Positions 1 through 8,673 are shown, numbered from the stretch's first letter. The stretch is DNA of 64,000 nt from Massilia sp. YIM B02769 (GCF_030411995.1 NZ_JASNRC010000009.1:1-64000); one strand, 5' to 3'. Made by a program: numbers and translations. The notes: a model not told the origin generated them from the letters alone.

Positions 1-82
1 GATGGAAGAAGGCCTGCGCTTCGCAATCCGCGAAGGCGGCCGTACCGTCGGCGCCGGCGTGGTTGCCAAGATCATCGCCTAA
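1..82 (+). CDS. tuf: Elongation factor Tu, C-terminal end (partial)
   Basis: Only the last 26 residues are in the window; the frame starts at base 2 and ends with TAA at 80-82. The visible end, with FAIREGGRTVGAGVV followed by AKIIA, is the nearly invariant end of EF-Tu domain 3. EF-Tu is the GTPase that carries aminoacyl-tRNA to the ribosome. A tuf copy directly before rpsJ is the usual bacterial str-S10 order, which supports the call. The gene continues off the left edge, so nothing can be said about its start. Confidence 0.95.
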   Translation, partial: MEEGLRFAIREGGRTVGAGVVAKIIA

Positions 83-96
83 TTAGCGTTTGATCT

Positions 97-158
97 GCCG
101 GTGGGATGAACGTCCCGCCGGCACAACAAGAGGGGCAGAACTTCGGTTCTGCCCCTCT
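97..158 (+). terminator. Tandem hairpins after tuf
   Basis: Two stem-loops follow tuf. The first pairs 97-107 with 112-122. The second pairs 129-141 with 146-158, a perfect 13-bp stem closed by a TTCG tetraloop. No strong T-run follows, so this may be a weak terminator, an attenuator or an mRNA-stabilising 3' end. Confidence 0.55.
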
Positions 159-184
159 GCTTCATCCCGGAACGGTGATATACT
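157..184 (+). promoter_or_regulatory. Candidate rpsJ promoter (extended -10)
   Basis: TGATATACT at 176-184 fits an extended -10 (TGn-TATACT) and lies just past the tuf hairpins, about 80 bases before rpsJ. The -35 region around 157-162 (CTGCTT) is poor, which extended -10 promoters tolerate. Confidence 0.4.
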
Positions 185-263
185 TCCGCTCCTTTGCAGC
201 ATCGTAGTACCTGACAAATCATTGCCGGCCTCAAACCGGTTCGCTCTTTTCTAAGGAAATCGC

Positions 264-581
264 ATGTCCGCTCCAAACCAGAAAATCCGCATCCGCCTGA
301 AAGCGTTCGACTACAAGCTGATCGACCAGTCCGCACTGGAAATCGTCGACACCGCCAAGCGCACCGGCGCTGTGGTCAAGGGCCCGGTTCCACTGCCAAC
401 CCGCATTCAGCGTTTCGACATCCTGCGTTCGCCGCACGTCAACAAGACCTCGCGCGACCAGTTCGAAATCCGTACGCACCAGCGCCTGATGGACATCGTC
501 GATCCTACCGACAAGACCGTTGACGCACTGATGAAGCTGGACCTGCCAGCTGGCGTCGACGTCGAAATCAAACTGCAGTAA
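264..581 (+). CDS. rpsJ: 30S ribosomal protein S10
   Basis: A 105-residue protein, close to the family length of about 103, with the S10 signatures [15 protein letters not shown] near the start and RTHQRLMDI in the second half. S10 sits in the 30S head and, as NusE, also joins the NusB transcription antitermination complex. AAGGA at 254-258 precedes the ATG. In most proteobacteria rplC follows within tens of bases. Here rpsJ is followed by a strong hairpin and rplC lies 9.5 kb away, so rpsJ is cut off from the rest of its operon. Confidence 0.97.
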   Translation: MSAPNQKIRIRLKAFDYKLIDQSALEIVDTAKRTGAVVKGPVPLPTRIQRFDILRSPHVNKTSRDQFEIRTHQRLMDIVDPTDKTVDALMKLDLPAGVDVEIKLQ

Positions 582-626
582 TCGCGATTTCGCCGCTGGT
601 GGAATAATCTGCCAGTGACAAATAAT

Positions 627-678
627 CGGGGCCGGAAGGGTCCGCCGAAAGGCGGCACTTTCCGGCCCCGATGCTTTT
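627..678 (+). terminator. Terminator after rpsJ
   Basis: A long hairpin pairs 627-637 with 660-670, with an inner GCCGAAAGGC stem-loop, then ATGCTTTT. It should end the rpsJ transcript before the Ter island. Confidence 0.75.
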
Positions 679-753
679 CCGGCTCGCCACATTGCCGAAC
701 GCCAAGCGTGTTAAGCTTCATGCAATGATTTCTTGACACGCACGGAGAACGAC

Positions 754-1689
754 ATGGACGGGCAGGGAGCAGTAGAACGCGTTTTCGCCGAAAAAATCAC
801 CTGGCTGCAGGACACCAACTGGTGGCGGATGCTGGGTTATGCCTACCTCGTCTTCATCTTCGGGCGCCTGGCGATGATCGTCCTTCCCGCCGCGCTCCAG
901 CCCTTCCTCGACAAGCCGCTGTTCGTGCTGCCGCTGCTGCTGATCGTGGCCAAGGACCTGGCCGGCATTCCCGATTTCAAACAGCGCATGCGCCGCGCGT
1001 CGCGCACGGGTACGCCGTGGAGCGAGCGTGTGGGCGCCGCGTTTCCGCCCGAGTTCCTGGCCCTGTACCGGCTCGATCGCGCGATGCGCCAGGCCTTTTT
1101 CGCCTGGATGCGCCGCAAGCCGCACGCGCCGCGTCCAGCCGGCACCGTGCTGACCTATACGGAACGTGGTTCTTACTCGACCGTGCTGGCAATTGCCGTC
1201 TTCTGCGCCTGCATCGAACTGCCGATCGACGCCGCGATTGCCTCGCTCTTCATCGACAACCCACAGGTTCGCAGCATCCTGCACGTGTGCTCGCTGCTGT
1301 CCGCGGCGTCGATCCTGATGTATGTGGCGGCCGACCGCTGGCTGGTGCGCGGCGCCAAGGGGCATGTGCTCACCGGCGATGCGCTCGACCTGTCGATCGG
1401 CGCGCGCGCGTCGGGCCTGATTCCCCTGGGCGCGATCGAGAGCATGGAAAGCATTGGCGACAAGCCGGAGCAGTGGTGCAAGCGCCATGGCGTGGCCCAG
1501 CGCGACACGGTGACGATGTCGCCTTTCGACGCGCCGAACGTGGTACTGCGCCTGCGCCCGGGCTATTCCCGACCGGTGACGATCAGCACTTACCAGCGCG
1601 AGAAAACGGCGCCAACCCATGTGTTCCTGTACCTGGACCGGCCGGAGTTGCTGGACGCCGCCCTGAAGCGCGCCGCGCCGCCGATCTAA
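754..1689 (+). CDS. Uncharacterised membrane protein
   Basis: A 311-residue protein of unknown function. I chose the ATG at 754 because GGAG at 743-746 lies 7 bases before it; an in-frame TTG at 733 lacks this. Hydrophobic stretches suggest membrane segments at roughly residues 26-47, 52-70 and 144-205. A polar C-terminal part of about 100 residues follows (RYxRPVT-like strands), possibly a PH-like cytoplasmic domain. It is the first gene after the rpsJ terminator and converges on the next gene: the two stop codons overlap in the 4 bases 1686-1689. I do not recognise a family, and a link to the Ter operon is only positional. Confidence 0.75.
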   Translation: MDGQGAVERVFAEKITWLQDTNWWRMLGYAYLVFIFGRLAMIVLPAALQPFLDKPLFVLPLLLIVAKDLAGIPDFKQRMRRASRTGTPWSERVGAAFPPEFLALYRLDRAMRQAFFAWMRRKPHAPRPAGTVLTYTERGSYSTVLAIAVFCACIELPIDAAIASLFIDNPQVRSILHVCSLLSAASILMYVAADRWLVRGAKGHVLTGDALDLSIGARASGLIPLGAIESMESIGDKPEQWCKRHGVAQRDTVTMSPFDAPNVVLRLRPGYSRPVTISTYQREKTAPTHVFLYLDRPELLDAALKRAAPPI

Positions 1690-2411
1690 GCCGACATGGG
1701 CGGCGCGGCCCGGACGCCGTGTGCTTCGAGATGGGCCTCGAAGGCGGCGGATGGCGCGTGCAGGAGAAGGCAATCGGGTGTCTCGGCCGTTTCCGTCTTG
1801 AACAGCAAGGTGAAGTGTTCCCCGCTGTGGCGCCAGCCCGTCAGCGTGCGCTCCCAGACAAGGTCGCGGCGTTCATCCCCGATGCGCACATAAACAGCCC
1901 GGCTTCCGTCCAGCGCGTATTGCGCTTCGAACGGCGCGGCCTTGCGCGCCTGCCGCAGCAGGGCGCGCGCATGGATGCGGGCCATCGTCCCGGCGATCGC
2001 GCTGCGCGGGGGCCGCGCGGTATAGCGGTCGACCCAGGCGGCCCAGCGCCGGTGGGGAAACCAGGCGACGGCCAATCCCGCCACGCACAAGGCAAGATCC
2101 GCCTCGCGGCTCGCCAACAGATGTGCGCCTGCCGCCGCATCCAGTACGAAGAACAGGCCGGCAAGCGACAGCAGGGACAAGCCGACCGCCCAGGCGCGCG
2201 AGCCGACCACGCGCAGCAGGCGCCATTCGGCGAACGCGGTGCCATGCCGCATCGGGCGCGGGCGCCACGCCAGCGCGCGCCGTGCAAACGCCGCCGACAT
2301 CCGGGCATGCAGCACCGTTTCCAGCTCGCGCTGGGTACGGTCGAGAAAGGCGGCGTCCACGTGCGTCGACAAACGCAGCGGCGCGGCGCCCTCCGGCCCT
2401 GGCGTCACCAT
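1686..2411 (-). CDS. Uncharacterised membrane protein, end of the Ter operon
   Basis: A 241-residue protein, unrecognised. A hydrophilic N-terminus of about 70 residues leads into two hydrophobic segments (roughly residues 73-93 and 103-120), then an Arg-rich stretch and a soluble tail. It starts 40 bases after the terA-like stop on the same strand, so it is probably the last gene of the operon that begins with terD. No convincing Shine-Dalgarno precedes the ATG at 2411, which fits coupling to the gene before it. Its stop codon overlaps the stop of the convergent membrane gene, so no separate terminator exists between them. Confidence 0.65.
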   Translation of the reverse strand: MVTPGPEGAAPLRLSTHVDAAFLDRTQRELETVLHARMSAAFARRALAWRPRPMRHGTAFAEWRLLRVVGSRAWAVGLSLLSLAGLFFVLDAAAGAHLLASREADLALCVAGLAVAWFPHRRWAAWVDRYTARPPRSAIAGTMARIHARALLRQARKAAPFEAQYALDGSRAVYVRIGDERRDLVWERTLTGWRHSGEHFTLLFKTETAETPDCLLLHAPSAAFEAHLEAHGVRAAPPMSA

Positions 2412-2451
2412 CCGAAGCCGGACCTTTCCGATGGTGTCGTATCGTCCACCG

Positions 2452-3714
2452 CTAGTCCTTGCTGCCGGTCTTCCAGCGCAAGCCGAAGCCGAAGCGCTGG
2501 TCCATCAGCTCGTGCGCGCTGGTGCGGCCCTGCTGCTCGAAGTACTCGACCATCTTGGTCACCTGCAGGCGTCCGCCCTGGTTCTCGATCATGGCGATCG
2601 CGCACATCATCTGGCGCCCGCCCTGGTCCAGTCTCACCTCGATCGGCGCCTGGTTCGGTACCGCCACCGTCACCACGCCGTCGGTGGCCGACCAGTTCGG
2701 CACGCCTTCGTAGATGAAGGAGAAGATCAGGGCGCGGCGGATCTGGTCGAACTGGTCGCCGTTGATCCACAGGTTTTCGCCGCCGGTGGCAGCGCCGGTG
2801 CGGTCGTCGGCATCGAGCTTGATGTAGGGGAGTCCGTCGTAGTCGCCCCAGGCATTGCCGAGCGCCTGCACCAGGCCCTTGCGGCCGTCGGCCAGCTCGA
2901 ACATGCAGCCGAGATCCAGGTCGATGCCGCCGCCCGGACGGCGCGGCCGGCCTGCGTTACCCAGCGCGCCAGTAATGCGGCCCAGGAAGCCGGTTTTTTC
3001 GGGCGTGGGTGCCGGCGTCGGTGAAATCGACGACTGGTTCCAGTTCAGGTTCACATGAATGCGGCCGTAGCCGCGGCCGGCCGCCTTGTCGAGCGAGACT
3101 TTGTCGCCGCGCTTTTCCAGCGTAATCTTCGAGAGCGAGACTTTTGGCGTGGCGGGGGCTGCCGGGGCTGCGGGAGCAGGGGCAGATGTCGGCGATGCGG
3201 GCTTGGCCTCGGTGCCACCGAAGTGCGCCAGCAGCGCCGACAGCCCGCCATTGAAGCCCTGGCCCACGGCGCCGAAGCGCCACTGGCCGTCGCGCCGGTA
3301 CAGCTCCGCCACGATCACCGCCTTTTCGTCGCCGAAGTCGCTGCCGCTCCACGGGAAGCGCAGCGCGCCGCCGCCCAGGGTCAGCGCACTGGCACCCAGC
3401 GCGCGCATGGTCTGGGCGCCGTCGATGGCGGCCACGAAGACCAGCTTGGCGATCGTGCCCGGCAGGGCGTCGAGGTTCACGTCGAAGCTGGCGCGGCTGC
3501 CGGAGAGCGCGAGGCGCACGGCGTCGCCCGGGCTGGCCAGCTGGTTGTAGAAGACCATGTAGCGGTCATCCGAGAGTTTATCTGCGCTGTCCAGGCCGAA
3601 GCAGGACACGTCGACCGACATGCCCGGGGCATTGATGTCGATCTCGACCGGGAAGCGGGCGCCGAGCCCGAGGTCCGCCAGCTTGCCTTTCTGGCCGCGT
3701 GCAAATGTCGTCAT
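2452..3714 (-). CDS. TerA-like two-domain tellurium-resistance protein
   Basis: A 420-residue protein. Residues about 1-165 form a TerD-type beta-sandwich domain, with strands such as FPVEIDI, the YMVFYNQ motif and the closing FGAVGQGFNGGL motif. A Pro/Ala linker (about 170-195) joins it to a C-terminal half (about 205-420) like TerA. The start is ATG 3714 with AAGGA just upstream; it overlaps the stop of the aldolase gene by 4 nt (ATGA). TerD-family domains bind calcium and occur in tellurite, phage and pore-colicin stress systems. The N-terminal copy lacks the Asp/Gly-rich calcium loop visible in the TerD at 8743-9318, so metal binding here is doubtful. Confidence 0.85.
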   Translation of the reverse strand: MTTFARGQKGKLADLGLGARFPVEIDINAPGMSVDVSCFGLDSADKLSDDRYMVFYNQLASPGDAVRLALSGSRASFDVNLDALPGTIAKLVFVAAIDGAQTMRALGASALTLGGGALRFPWSGSDFGDEKAVIVAELYRRDGQWRFGAVGQGFNGGLSALLAHFGGTEAKPASPTSAPAPAAPAAPATPKVSLSKITLEKRGDKVSLDKAAGRGYGRIHVNLNWNQSSISPTPAPTPEKTGFLGRITGALGNAGRPRRPGGGIDLDLGCMFELADGRKGLVQALGNAWGDYDGLPYIKLDADDRTGAATGGENLWINGDQFDQIRRALIFSFIYEGVPNWSATDGVVTVAVPNQAPIEVRLDQGGRQMMCAIAMIENQGGRLQVTKMVEYFEQQGRTSAHELMDQRFGFGLRWKTGSKD

Positions 3715-4634
3715 GAGTTTTCCTTTTCGATAAAGGCGGCCGGCCAGCCCGGCGCCTCGGTGGGATCGGATCCGAACAGGTGCGATTGCGCGACCATGCG
3801 CTCGGCCCAGGCGCGGTGCGTGGCCACTTCGCACATCGAGTCGTGCATCTTGAAGACGGCCGGGCTGTTCGGGTCGAGGATGGCGCGCGCCGCTTCCAGG
3901 TCTTGCGGTTTCACTTTGTAGTGGGCCTCGATCGGCGCGATCTGGGTCGGGTGGATGGCGGTCTTGCCGACCATGCCGTAGGCCAGGTCTTCCTGCACTT
4001 CCTGGTCCAGCAGCTCGGGCAAATCCAGGTGCTCGAACACCGGCGCCGTCAGCGCAAAGCCGTAAGGGCGGAAGATGGTCACCAGCCTGGCGATGGTCGG
4101 GCCCAGCGGCGTACGGTAGATCGTCATGCCGCGCGGACGCCGCAGGCCGAGCAGGGCCAGCAAATCGTTGCCGCCGATGCGCAGCGCCAGGATGCGTTTG
4201 CGGATGCCCGGCGACTGCAGCAGCTCGCGGAAGGCTTCCATTTCGCTTTCGCTGAACACCTCGGCCGTCTCCAGCGTCGGCATCAGCATGTGGTCGGTGC
4301 CACGCACCAGCTTCACGTAGGCCTCGAGGTTGTGGCGGGTGGCTTTCGGGATCACGAAGCCGGTCAGCTTGTGGGCGCCCTTCATGGCCAGCACGCGCGC
4401 CAGCACGTCCGGGTTGCGCACGCGTACAAAACGGTCGGCCGTGACCTCCGGCCGCATGTTCTCCAGCACCACGGCGAGGTTGAACAGCGCCCAGCTCAGT
4501 TCGCGGTCCGCCACCGCGTCCTCGGTGCAGAAGATCAGCGAGCGCGCGCCCGGCAGCTTGTCGCCGTTGGCGATGTCGAGCAGGTGTTTATGGTTGGCCG
4601 GCACGTACAGCGACGCGCCCATCGATTTATGCAT
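3711..4634 (-). CDS. HpcH/HpaI (citrate-lyase beta-like) aldolase of the Ter module
   Basis: A 307-residue TIM-barrel enzyme of the HpcH/HpaI/CitE superfamily. Family motifs are PTLE at residues 119-122 (metal-binding Glu), IGGND at 153-157 (metal-binding Asp) and GKTAIHP at 223-229. I chose ATG 4634, which has AGGAG 8 bases upstream; an in-frame GTG at 4643 would overlap that site. It overlaps the previous gene by 8 nt and the terA-like gene by 4 nt. In Ter-linked operons this family is predicted to make or cleave a carbon-carbon bond in a metabolite pathway. The substrate is unknown. Confidence 0.85.
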   Translation of the reverse strand: MHKSMGASLYVPANHKHLLDIANGDKLPGARSLIFCTEDAVADRELSWALFNLAVVLENMRPEVTADRFVRVRNPDVLARVLAMKGAHKLTGFVIPKATRHNLEAYVKLVRGTDHMLMPTLETAEVFSESEMEAFRELLQSPGIRKRILALRIGGNDLLALLGLRRPRGMTIYRTPLGPTIARLVTIFRPYGFALTAPVFEHLDLPELLDQEVQEDLAYGMVGKTAIHPTQIAPIEAHYKVKPQDLEAARAILDPNSPAVFKMHDSMCEVATHRAWAERMVAQSHLFGSDPTEAPGWPAAFIEKENS

Positions 4635-5718
4635 CCGATGCACTCCTGATCAGGGATACAGCTTGGTAGGGCAGGGCAGGGTCGACCTCGACCGCCACCC
4701 CTTTTTCTTCGGCTAGCAGGCGCAGGTGCGCCGTGGCGGCCGCTTGCGCGTCGCGCAGCACCAGCAGGCGCGGTGCGCGGCGCAGCAGCACGCGGGTCGC
4801 TTCGCCGATGCCGGGTTTGACGAGATTGACGTCGGCGATGCCGTAGGCGTGCATCGCGGCGGCGAGATAGGCGCGCGAACGTTCGGCGGCGGCTTGCGTA
4901 TCGATCGCCTGTGCTTCGGCGGGCGCGCTGTCTGCCAGCGCCAGCGCCTGGGCTTCCACCCCATCGACAAAGGCGCGCGAGCGGTCGTGCGGCGCGAAAT
5001 CGCTGTACAGCACGCAGCCATGGAAGTCGTCCGGGCCGATGGCGTCGTTCAGCACCGAGCGGCTGACCAGGCCCGAGACCGTCGCGTTCAGGATGCTCGA
5101 CGGGATCAGGTAATCCTCGCAGGAGGCAGCGCAGGCGGCGCTGCCGGCCAGGTCGGACAGCACGTGCAGGCCGCTGTCGATGGCGGTGCCGTGCCGTGCG
5201 TTGAAGCGCTCGATGGAAGCGGCCAGTTCGCGTGCGATCACGCCCTTGCCGGTCCAGCCGTCGACGAAGACGATGGATTCGGGCGCGTGGCCCCCGGCCA
5301 GGATGTGGCGCAGGGCGTTGGCGTCGATGCCACGGTCGCGCACGATGGAAACCGAGTAGTGGATGGCGTCGCGGCCATGCACGCGCGCGAGCAGGCGCTT
5401 GAGGACCACGCCAATCGGCGTGCCGCCGCGCGCCAGCGACACCAGCGTCACGGGCCCGGTGCGACGTGCGGCAATCAGGCCGGCCAGGGTCAGGCAGTCG
5501 CGCGCCATGCGTTCGCCGTTGGCCACGCAGGCCGCTTCGAATACGGCTTCGTAGCGCGCGGAGGGCAGGCGCTCGGGCGACAGCATCTCGCTGTAGTGGC
5601 GCTTGCCCGACTGGATCAGGCGCTCCTTCTCGGCCACATCCGTAACGAAGTCGGCCAGCGGCAGCGGCTTGAGCAAGAAGGTGACGTCGGCGCCCGCATA
5701 GCTGCCGGAGAAGCTCAC
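4627..5718 (-). CDS. StiP-family PRTase-like / PELOTA protein
   Basis: A 363-residue protein. Residues about 15-245 match the family databases call cysteine protease StiP, which comparative genomics instead reads as a phosphoribosyltransferase fold. Landmarks are SLARGGTPIGV at 94-104, SIVRDRGID at 124-132 and a PRPP-loop-like FVDGWTGKGV at 151-160. Residues about 295-360 resemble an L7Ae/PELOTA RNA-binding-type domain. The start is GTG 5718, overlapping the HAD stop by 4 nt (GTGA). The protease label has little support in what I can see. A role in a nucleoside-like biosynthetic pathway is inferred from the neighbours. Confidence 0.82.
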   Translation of the reverse strand: MSFSGSYAGADVTFLLKPLPLADFVTDVAEKERLIQSGKRHYSEMLSPERLPSARYEAVFEAACVANGERMARDCLTLAGLIAARRTGPVTLVSLARGGTPIGVVLKRLLARVHGRDAIHYSVSIVRDRGIDANALRHILAGGHAPESIVFVDGWTGKGVIARELAASIERFNARHGTAIDSGLHVLSDLAGSAACAASCEDYLIPSSILNATVSGLVSRSVLNDAIGPDDFHGCVLYSDFAPHDRSRAFVDGVEAQALALADSAPAEAQAIDTQAAAERSRAYLAAAMHAYGIADVNLVKPGIGEATRVLLRRAPRLLVLRDAQAAATAHLRLLAEEKGVAVEVDPALPYQAVSLIRSASDA

Positions 5719-6467
5719 AGCGCCTCCACGGTCAGTTTCGACAGCTGCGTGCGCCGCGGGATGATGGCGTAGTCGCAGTCGGCCATGAAGCGCGCATCCG
5801 AGCGGCTGTCGCCCATGCCGAAGGTGATGATGTCGGCGTGCTCGCGGCGCAGGCGCTCGGCGATGTAGGCCACCGCGTTCGCCTTGTCGAGCGAGGTTGG
5901 CAGGATCGCCAGGTTGTTGCCGTTGCGGTGCACGCAGTAGTCGCCATGGCCGTCCGCGATCCAGGGCCGCACCACCTCGTCCTCGATCGGCGTCAGGTTG
6001 GCCACGATCTTGTCCGGGTCCTTGACGACGATGAAGAAGGGTGTGCCGGCATCCTCGACCAGGCGTGCGCGCCCCTTGAAGCCGGTGCGCACGGCGTGCG
6101 CGTTGATGCGTGCGCCCAGCTGCTGCAGGCCGGGCAGGGCGGCGCTCATCTTTTCGTGCATGCGCGCCTGCCAGTCGCTGTCGATGCTGCCGTCCGGCTG
6201 CAGGATCACGCCGCCGAAATTCAGGATCGCGTAGCTGCTGAAACCCAGGTTCACGCGGCGGAAGGCGTCGATGCTGCGCGCCGTGGTCGGGATCACCGTC
6301 ATGCCTTCGCTGGCAAAGGCGAAAAAGGCGCGCTGGGCGGGCGTGGTCAAGGAACAGACGCTGCCGTTGGCGTAATACGCGGCCGGCTCCAGGTTCTCGC
6401 GCACCGCGCATTTTTCCAGGGTCTGGAACAGGGTGTCGTCCAGGTCAGCGAACAGGAACTTCTTCAA
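5715..6467 (-). CDS. HAD-superfamily phosphatase of the Ter module
   Basis: A 250-residue HAD hydrolase with all four motifs: DLDDT at residues 8-12 (nucleophile Asp8, acid/base Asp10), TTAR at 61-64, a lysine near 195 and GDSRSD at 219-224. A large insert between motifs II and III suggests a C2-type cap, as in sugar phosphatases. The start is the TTG at 6467, with GAGGA 5-6 bases upstream; earlier in-frame ATGs lie inside the previous gene. It overlaps that gene by 23 nt and the next by 4 nt. It probably removes a phosphate from an intermediate or product of this module. Confidence 0.87.
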   Translation of the reverse strand: MKKFLFADLDDTLFQTLEKCAVRENLEPAAYYANGSVCSLTTPAQRAFFAFASEGMTVIPTTARSIDAFRRVNLGFSSYAILNFGGVILQPDGSIDSDWQARMHEKMSAALPGLQQLGARINAHAVRTGFKGRARLVEDAGTPFFIVVKDPDKIVANLTPIEDEVVRPWIADGHGDYCVHRNGNNLAILPTSLDKANAVAYIAERLRREHADIITFGMGDSRSDARFMADCDYAIIPRRTQLSKLTVEAL

Positions 6468-7629
6468 CGTGGTCCTCGGAATGATAGTGGAACAGGCGCG
6501 CGCCGAGCTGGCCGGCGACATCGCGCAGCGCGGCATTCGGCGGCGTCTCGTGGCAGACCAGCACCTGGTCGTACTGGCCGGGTGCCACGTTGTACAGGTA
6601 GTTGGCGATGCCTTCGCCGTAGTTGTCGGGGAAGGTCAATGCGTGCGCCACGGCGCCCCAGGTCAGGATGGGCGAGCGCGTGGTCGACTGCACCACCACG
6701 TCCAGGCCGCGCGCTTCCAGTGCCGCGCCGAGCAGGGTCGAGGCGTGCATGAATTCGCCGGTGCCGAGTACCAGCACCTTCGCATCGGGTGCGATGGTGT
6801 CGCCCAGCCGCGCTGCCAGCGCTTGCGGCGACCGCAGGGCGCGTGACAGGCCCAGGCGGCCGAAACCGGGATGGGCGCCGCGTTCGGCCCCGGCGTCGTA
6901 ACGCTGGGCCGGCGCGGCATCCACCGGGATCTCATTCGGCGCGAAGCGGTATTCGCCTTCGATCAGCGCACCCATGGTGGTCGGGATGCCGAAGCGCGCC
7001 GTCAAACCTTCGGTGGCGGCAGCGCCCATGAAGTTCACGATCACGCTCAGGTGCACGCGTTCGACGGACGGGTTCAGGCGCCGGCAAGCCGCGGCCAGGT
7101 TGACGAAGGTGTTGCCGGTGCTGGCTTCGTCGTCGACCAGCACGATGCTGCGCGCTCCCAGCAGCAGGGCGCGTTCATGTTCGCCGGCCGGCATGTGCAG
7201 GAACTGGCGCGGCGCGTGGCTGTGCGCTTCCTCGAATTCGATGATGTCGCCACTCCCCACGCGGTAGCGCGTGGTGTGCACGAACAGGGCTTCGCGGCCC
7301 GGGTTCGCGCGCAGCCAGGCTTCGAATACGCCCTGGCCCAGGCCGATGGCCGTTTCGGCCATGGCGATGAACAGCACCGGGCCTTCGCTGGCGGGGACGT
7401 CGGCTGCCAGGCGCTCGTGCACGGCCAGCATCGTCGATGGCTTGACGGGCCAGTGCTTGCCCAGCACCTTGCTCAGGAAAAGGAAGCCGCGCTTGGCATT
7501 GGCGCGCGCGGCAAAGCCGAGCAGGTCGTCGAGTTCGTGTGCGCCCTTGTCGAGCGTGACGTCGAGCCGGCCGGTCGGCAGGTCGGCGCCGCGCTTGGCG
7601 CTGAGGCCCGGATCGCTGCGCGCGTTCAT
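6445..7629 (-). CDS. PRTase_2-TRSP phosphoribosyltransferase
   Basis: A 394-residue protein. The N-terminal half (about 25-250) is a phosphoribosyltransferase with a PRPP-binding loop, VLVDDEASTGNT, at 163-174. The C-terminal part (about 265-394) is a TRSP domain, named for a motif seen here as TTRSP at 316-320. The start is ATG 7629 with GGAG upstream and a 4-nt ATGA overlap with the ATP-grasp gene. The pairing PRTase_2-TRSP with StiP, HAD, HpcH, ATP-grasp and TerD is the hallmark of the Ter-linked module. It probably transfers ribose-5-phosphate to an unknown base-like acceptor. Confidence 0.87.
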   Translation of the reverse strand: MNARSDPGLSAKRGADLPTGRLDVTLDKGAHELDDLLGFAARANAKRGFLFLSKVLGKHWPVKPSTMLAVHERLAADVPASEGPVLFIAMAETAIGLGQGVFEAWLRANPGREALFVHTTRYRVGSGDIIEFEEAHSHAPRQFLHMPAGEHERALLLGARSIVLVDDEASTGNTFVNLAAACRRLNPSVERVHLSVIVNFMGAAATEGLTARFGIPTTMGALIEGEYRFAPNEIPVDAAPAQRYDAGAERGAHPGFGRLGLSRALRSPQALAARLGDTIAPDAKVLVLGTGEFMHASTLLGAALEARGLDVVVQSTTRSPILTWGAVAHALTFPDNYGEGIANYLYNVAPGQYDQVLVCHETPPNAALRDVAGQLGARLFHYHSEDHVEEVPVR

Positions 7630-8645
7630 GCCAGCTCCACGGCGTGCGACAGTTCGCCCACGCGCATGCCGTTGCGTACTTCCGCCACCGCGACCTTGTC
7701 GAAGCCGTCGGCAAAGCCGCGCAAGGCGATGTAGGGCAGGTTGGGGCCGGCCACGCAGGCCATGGCTATGCCGCCCGACATGCGCGGGTTGATCTCGAGC
7801 AGGCGTGCTTTGCCGCCGGCTTCGCGGAACTGCACGTTGAAGTAGCCGTTCAGGCCGTAGCTGCGCGCCAGGCTGGCGGTGGCGTCGAGGATGTCGGTGC
7901 GCTGGTCGATGCGCTGGCCGCTTCCTGATTGCGCCGACTTGCGGCGCGCCACGGCCGCCACCAGGCGCCCGTTGTCGCCCACGCAGTCGACGCTGTATTC
8001 GCGTCCGTCCAGGTATTCCATCAGCAGCATGGTGCGGAACTGGCCCATGGCGGGCAGGGCGCGGCGGAAGTCATCCAGCGAGACATGGTATTCGGCGCCG
8101 GCCAGCAGCAGTTCGGCGCTGCTGCGGGTCTCGTCGAGGATGGCGAAGCCGAGGCCGTAGATCGAATGCGAAGGCTTCACGCACAGTTTGGCGTGGCGGC
8201 GGCGCAGGGCGTCGTAGGCGGCCTCGAATTCGGCGGCGTTCTCGAAGCGGCGGAACTCGGCCACCGGGGCTTCGGGCAGCACGGCTTCCTCGTAGAAGCG
8301 GGCCTTGTCGTGGATGAATTGCAGGGTCTCGGCGGAGGCGGTGCTGAGCATGCGCGTGCCGATGGCCTCGAAACGTTCCTGGGCGCCGGCCAGCAGGGTG
8401 GCTTCGCGTCCGGGGACGAAGATGTCGATCTGCTGCTCGCGGCAGAAGGCGAGGCACCAGTCGACGTATTGTTCGGGTTCCAGGCCGGTTGGCTCGGAGT
8501 GGAATGCATGGGCCAGGCGTGCGGCCGGCGTGTGGGGATTGGGATTGCTGTGGACGATGTGGAAGCGTCCATCGGTGTCGTCGCGGCGGATCAGGTCGAT
8601 CGCGGCGTAGACGGACGAGAACGTACGGTTGAACCAGACGCGCAT
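7626..8645 (-). CDS. ATP-grasp ligase of the Ter module
   Basis: A 339-residue ATP-grasp enzyme: VKP at 156-158 (ATP-binding lysine), the hinge MEYLDGREYSVD at 209-220, and the metal-ligand strand EINPRMSGG at 284-292. I chose ATG 8645, which has AAGGA 6 bases upstream. These enzymes join a carboxylate to an amine or thiol through an acylphosphate. Here the likely partner is an intermediate of the Ter-linked pathway. It is the first of five enzyme genes that all overlap, 97 bases after terD. Confidence 0.88.
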   Translation of the reverse strand: MRVWFNRTFSSVYAAIDLIRRDDTDGRFHIVHSNPNPHTPAARLAHAFHSEPTGLEPEQYVDWCLAFCREQQIDIFVPGREATLLAGAQERFEAIGTRMLSTASAETLQFIHDKARFYEEAVLPEAPVAEFRRFENAAEFEAAYDALRRRHAKLCVKPSHSIYGLGFAILDETRSSAELLLAGAEYHVSLDDFRRALPAMGQFRTMLLMEYLDGREYSVDCVGDNGRLVAAVARRKSAQSGSGQRIDQRTDILDATASLARSYGLNGYFNVQFREAGGKARLLEINPRMSGGIAMACVAGPNLPYIALRGFADGFDKVAVAEVRNGMRVGELSHAVELA

Positions 8646-8673
8646 GAAGTCCTTCTTGTAGCAGGTAAAAGCT

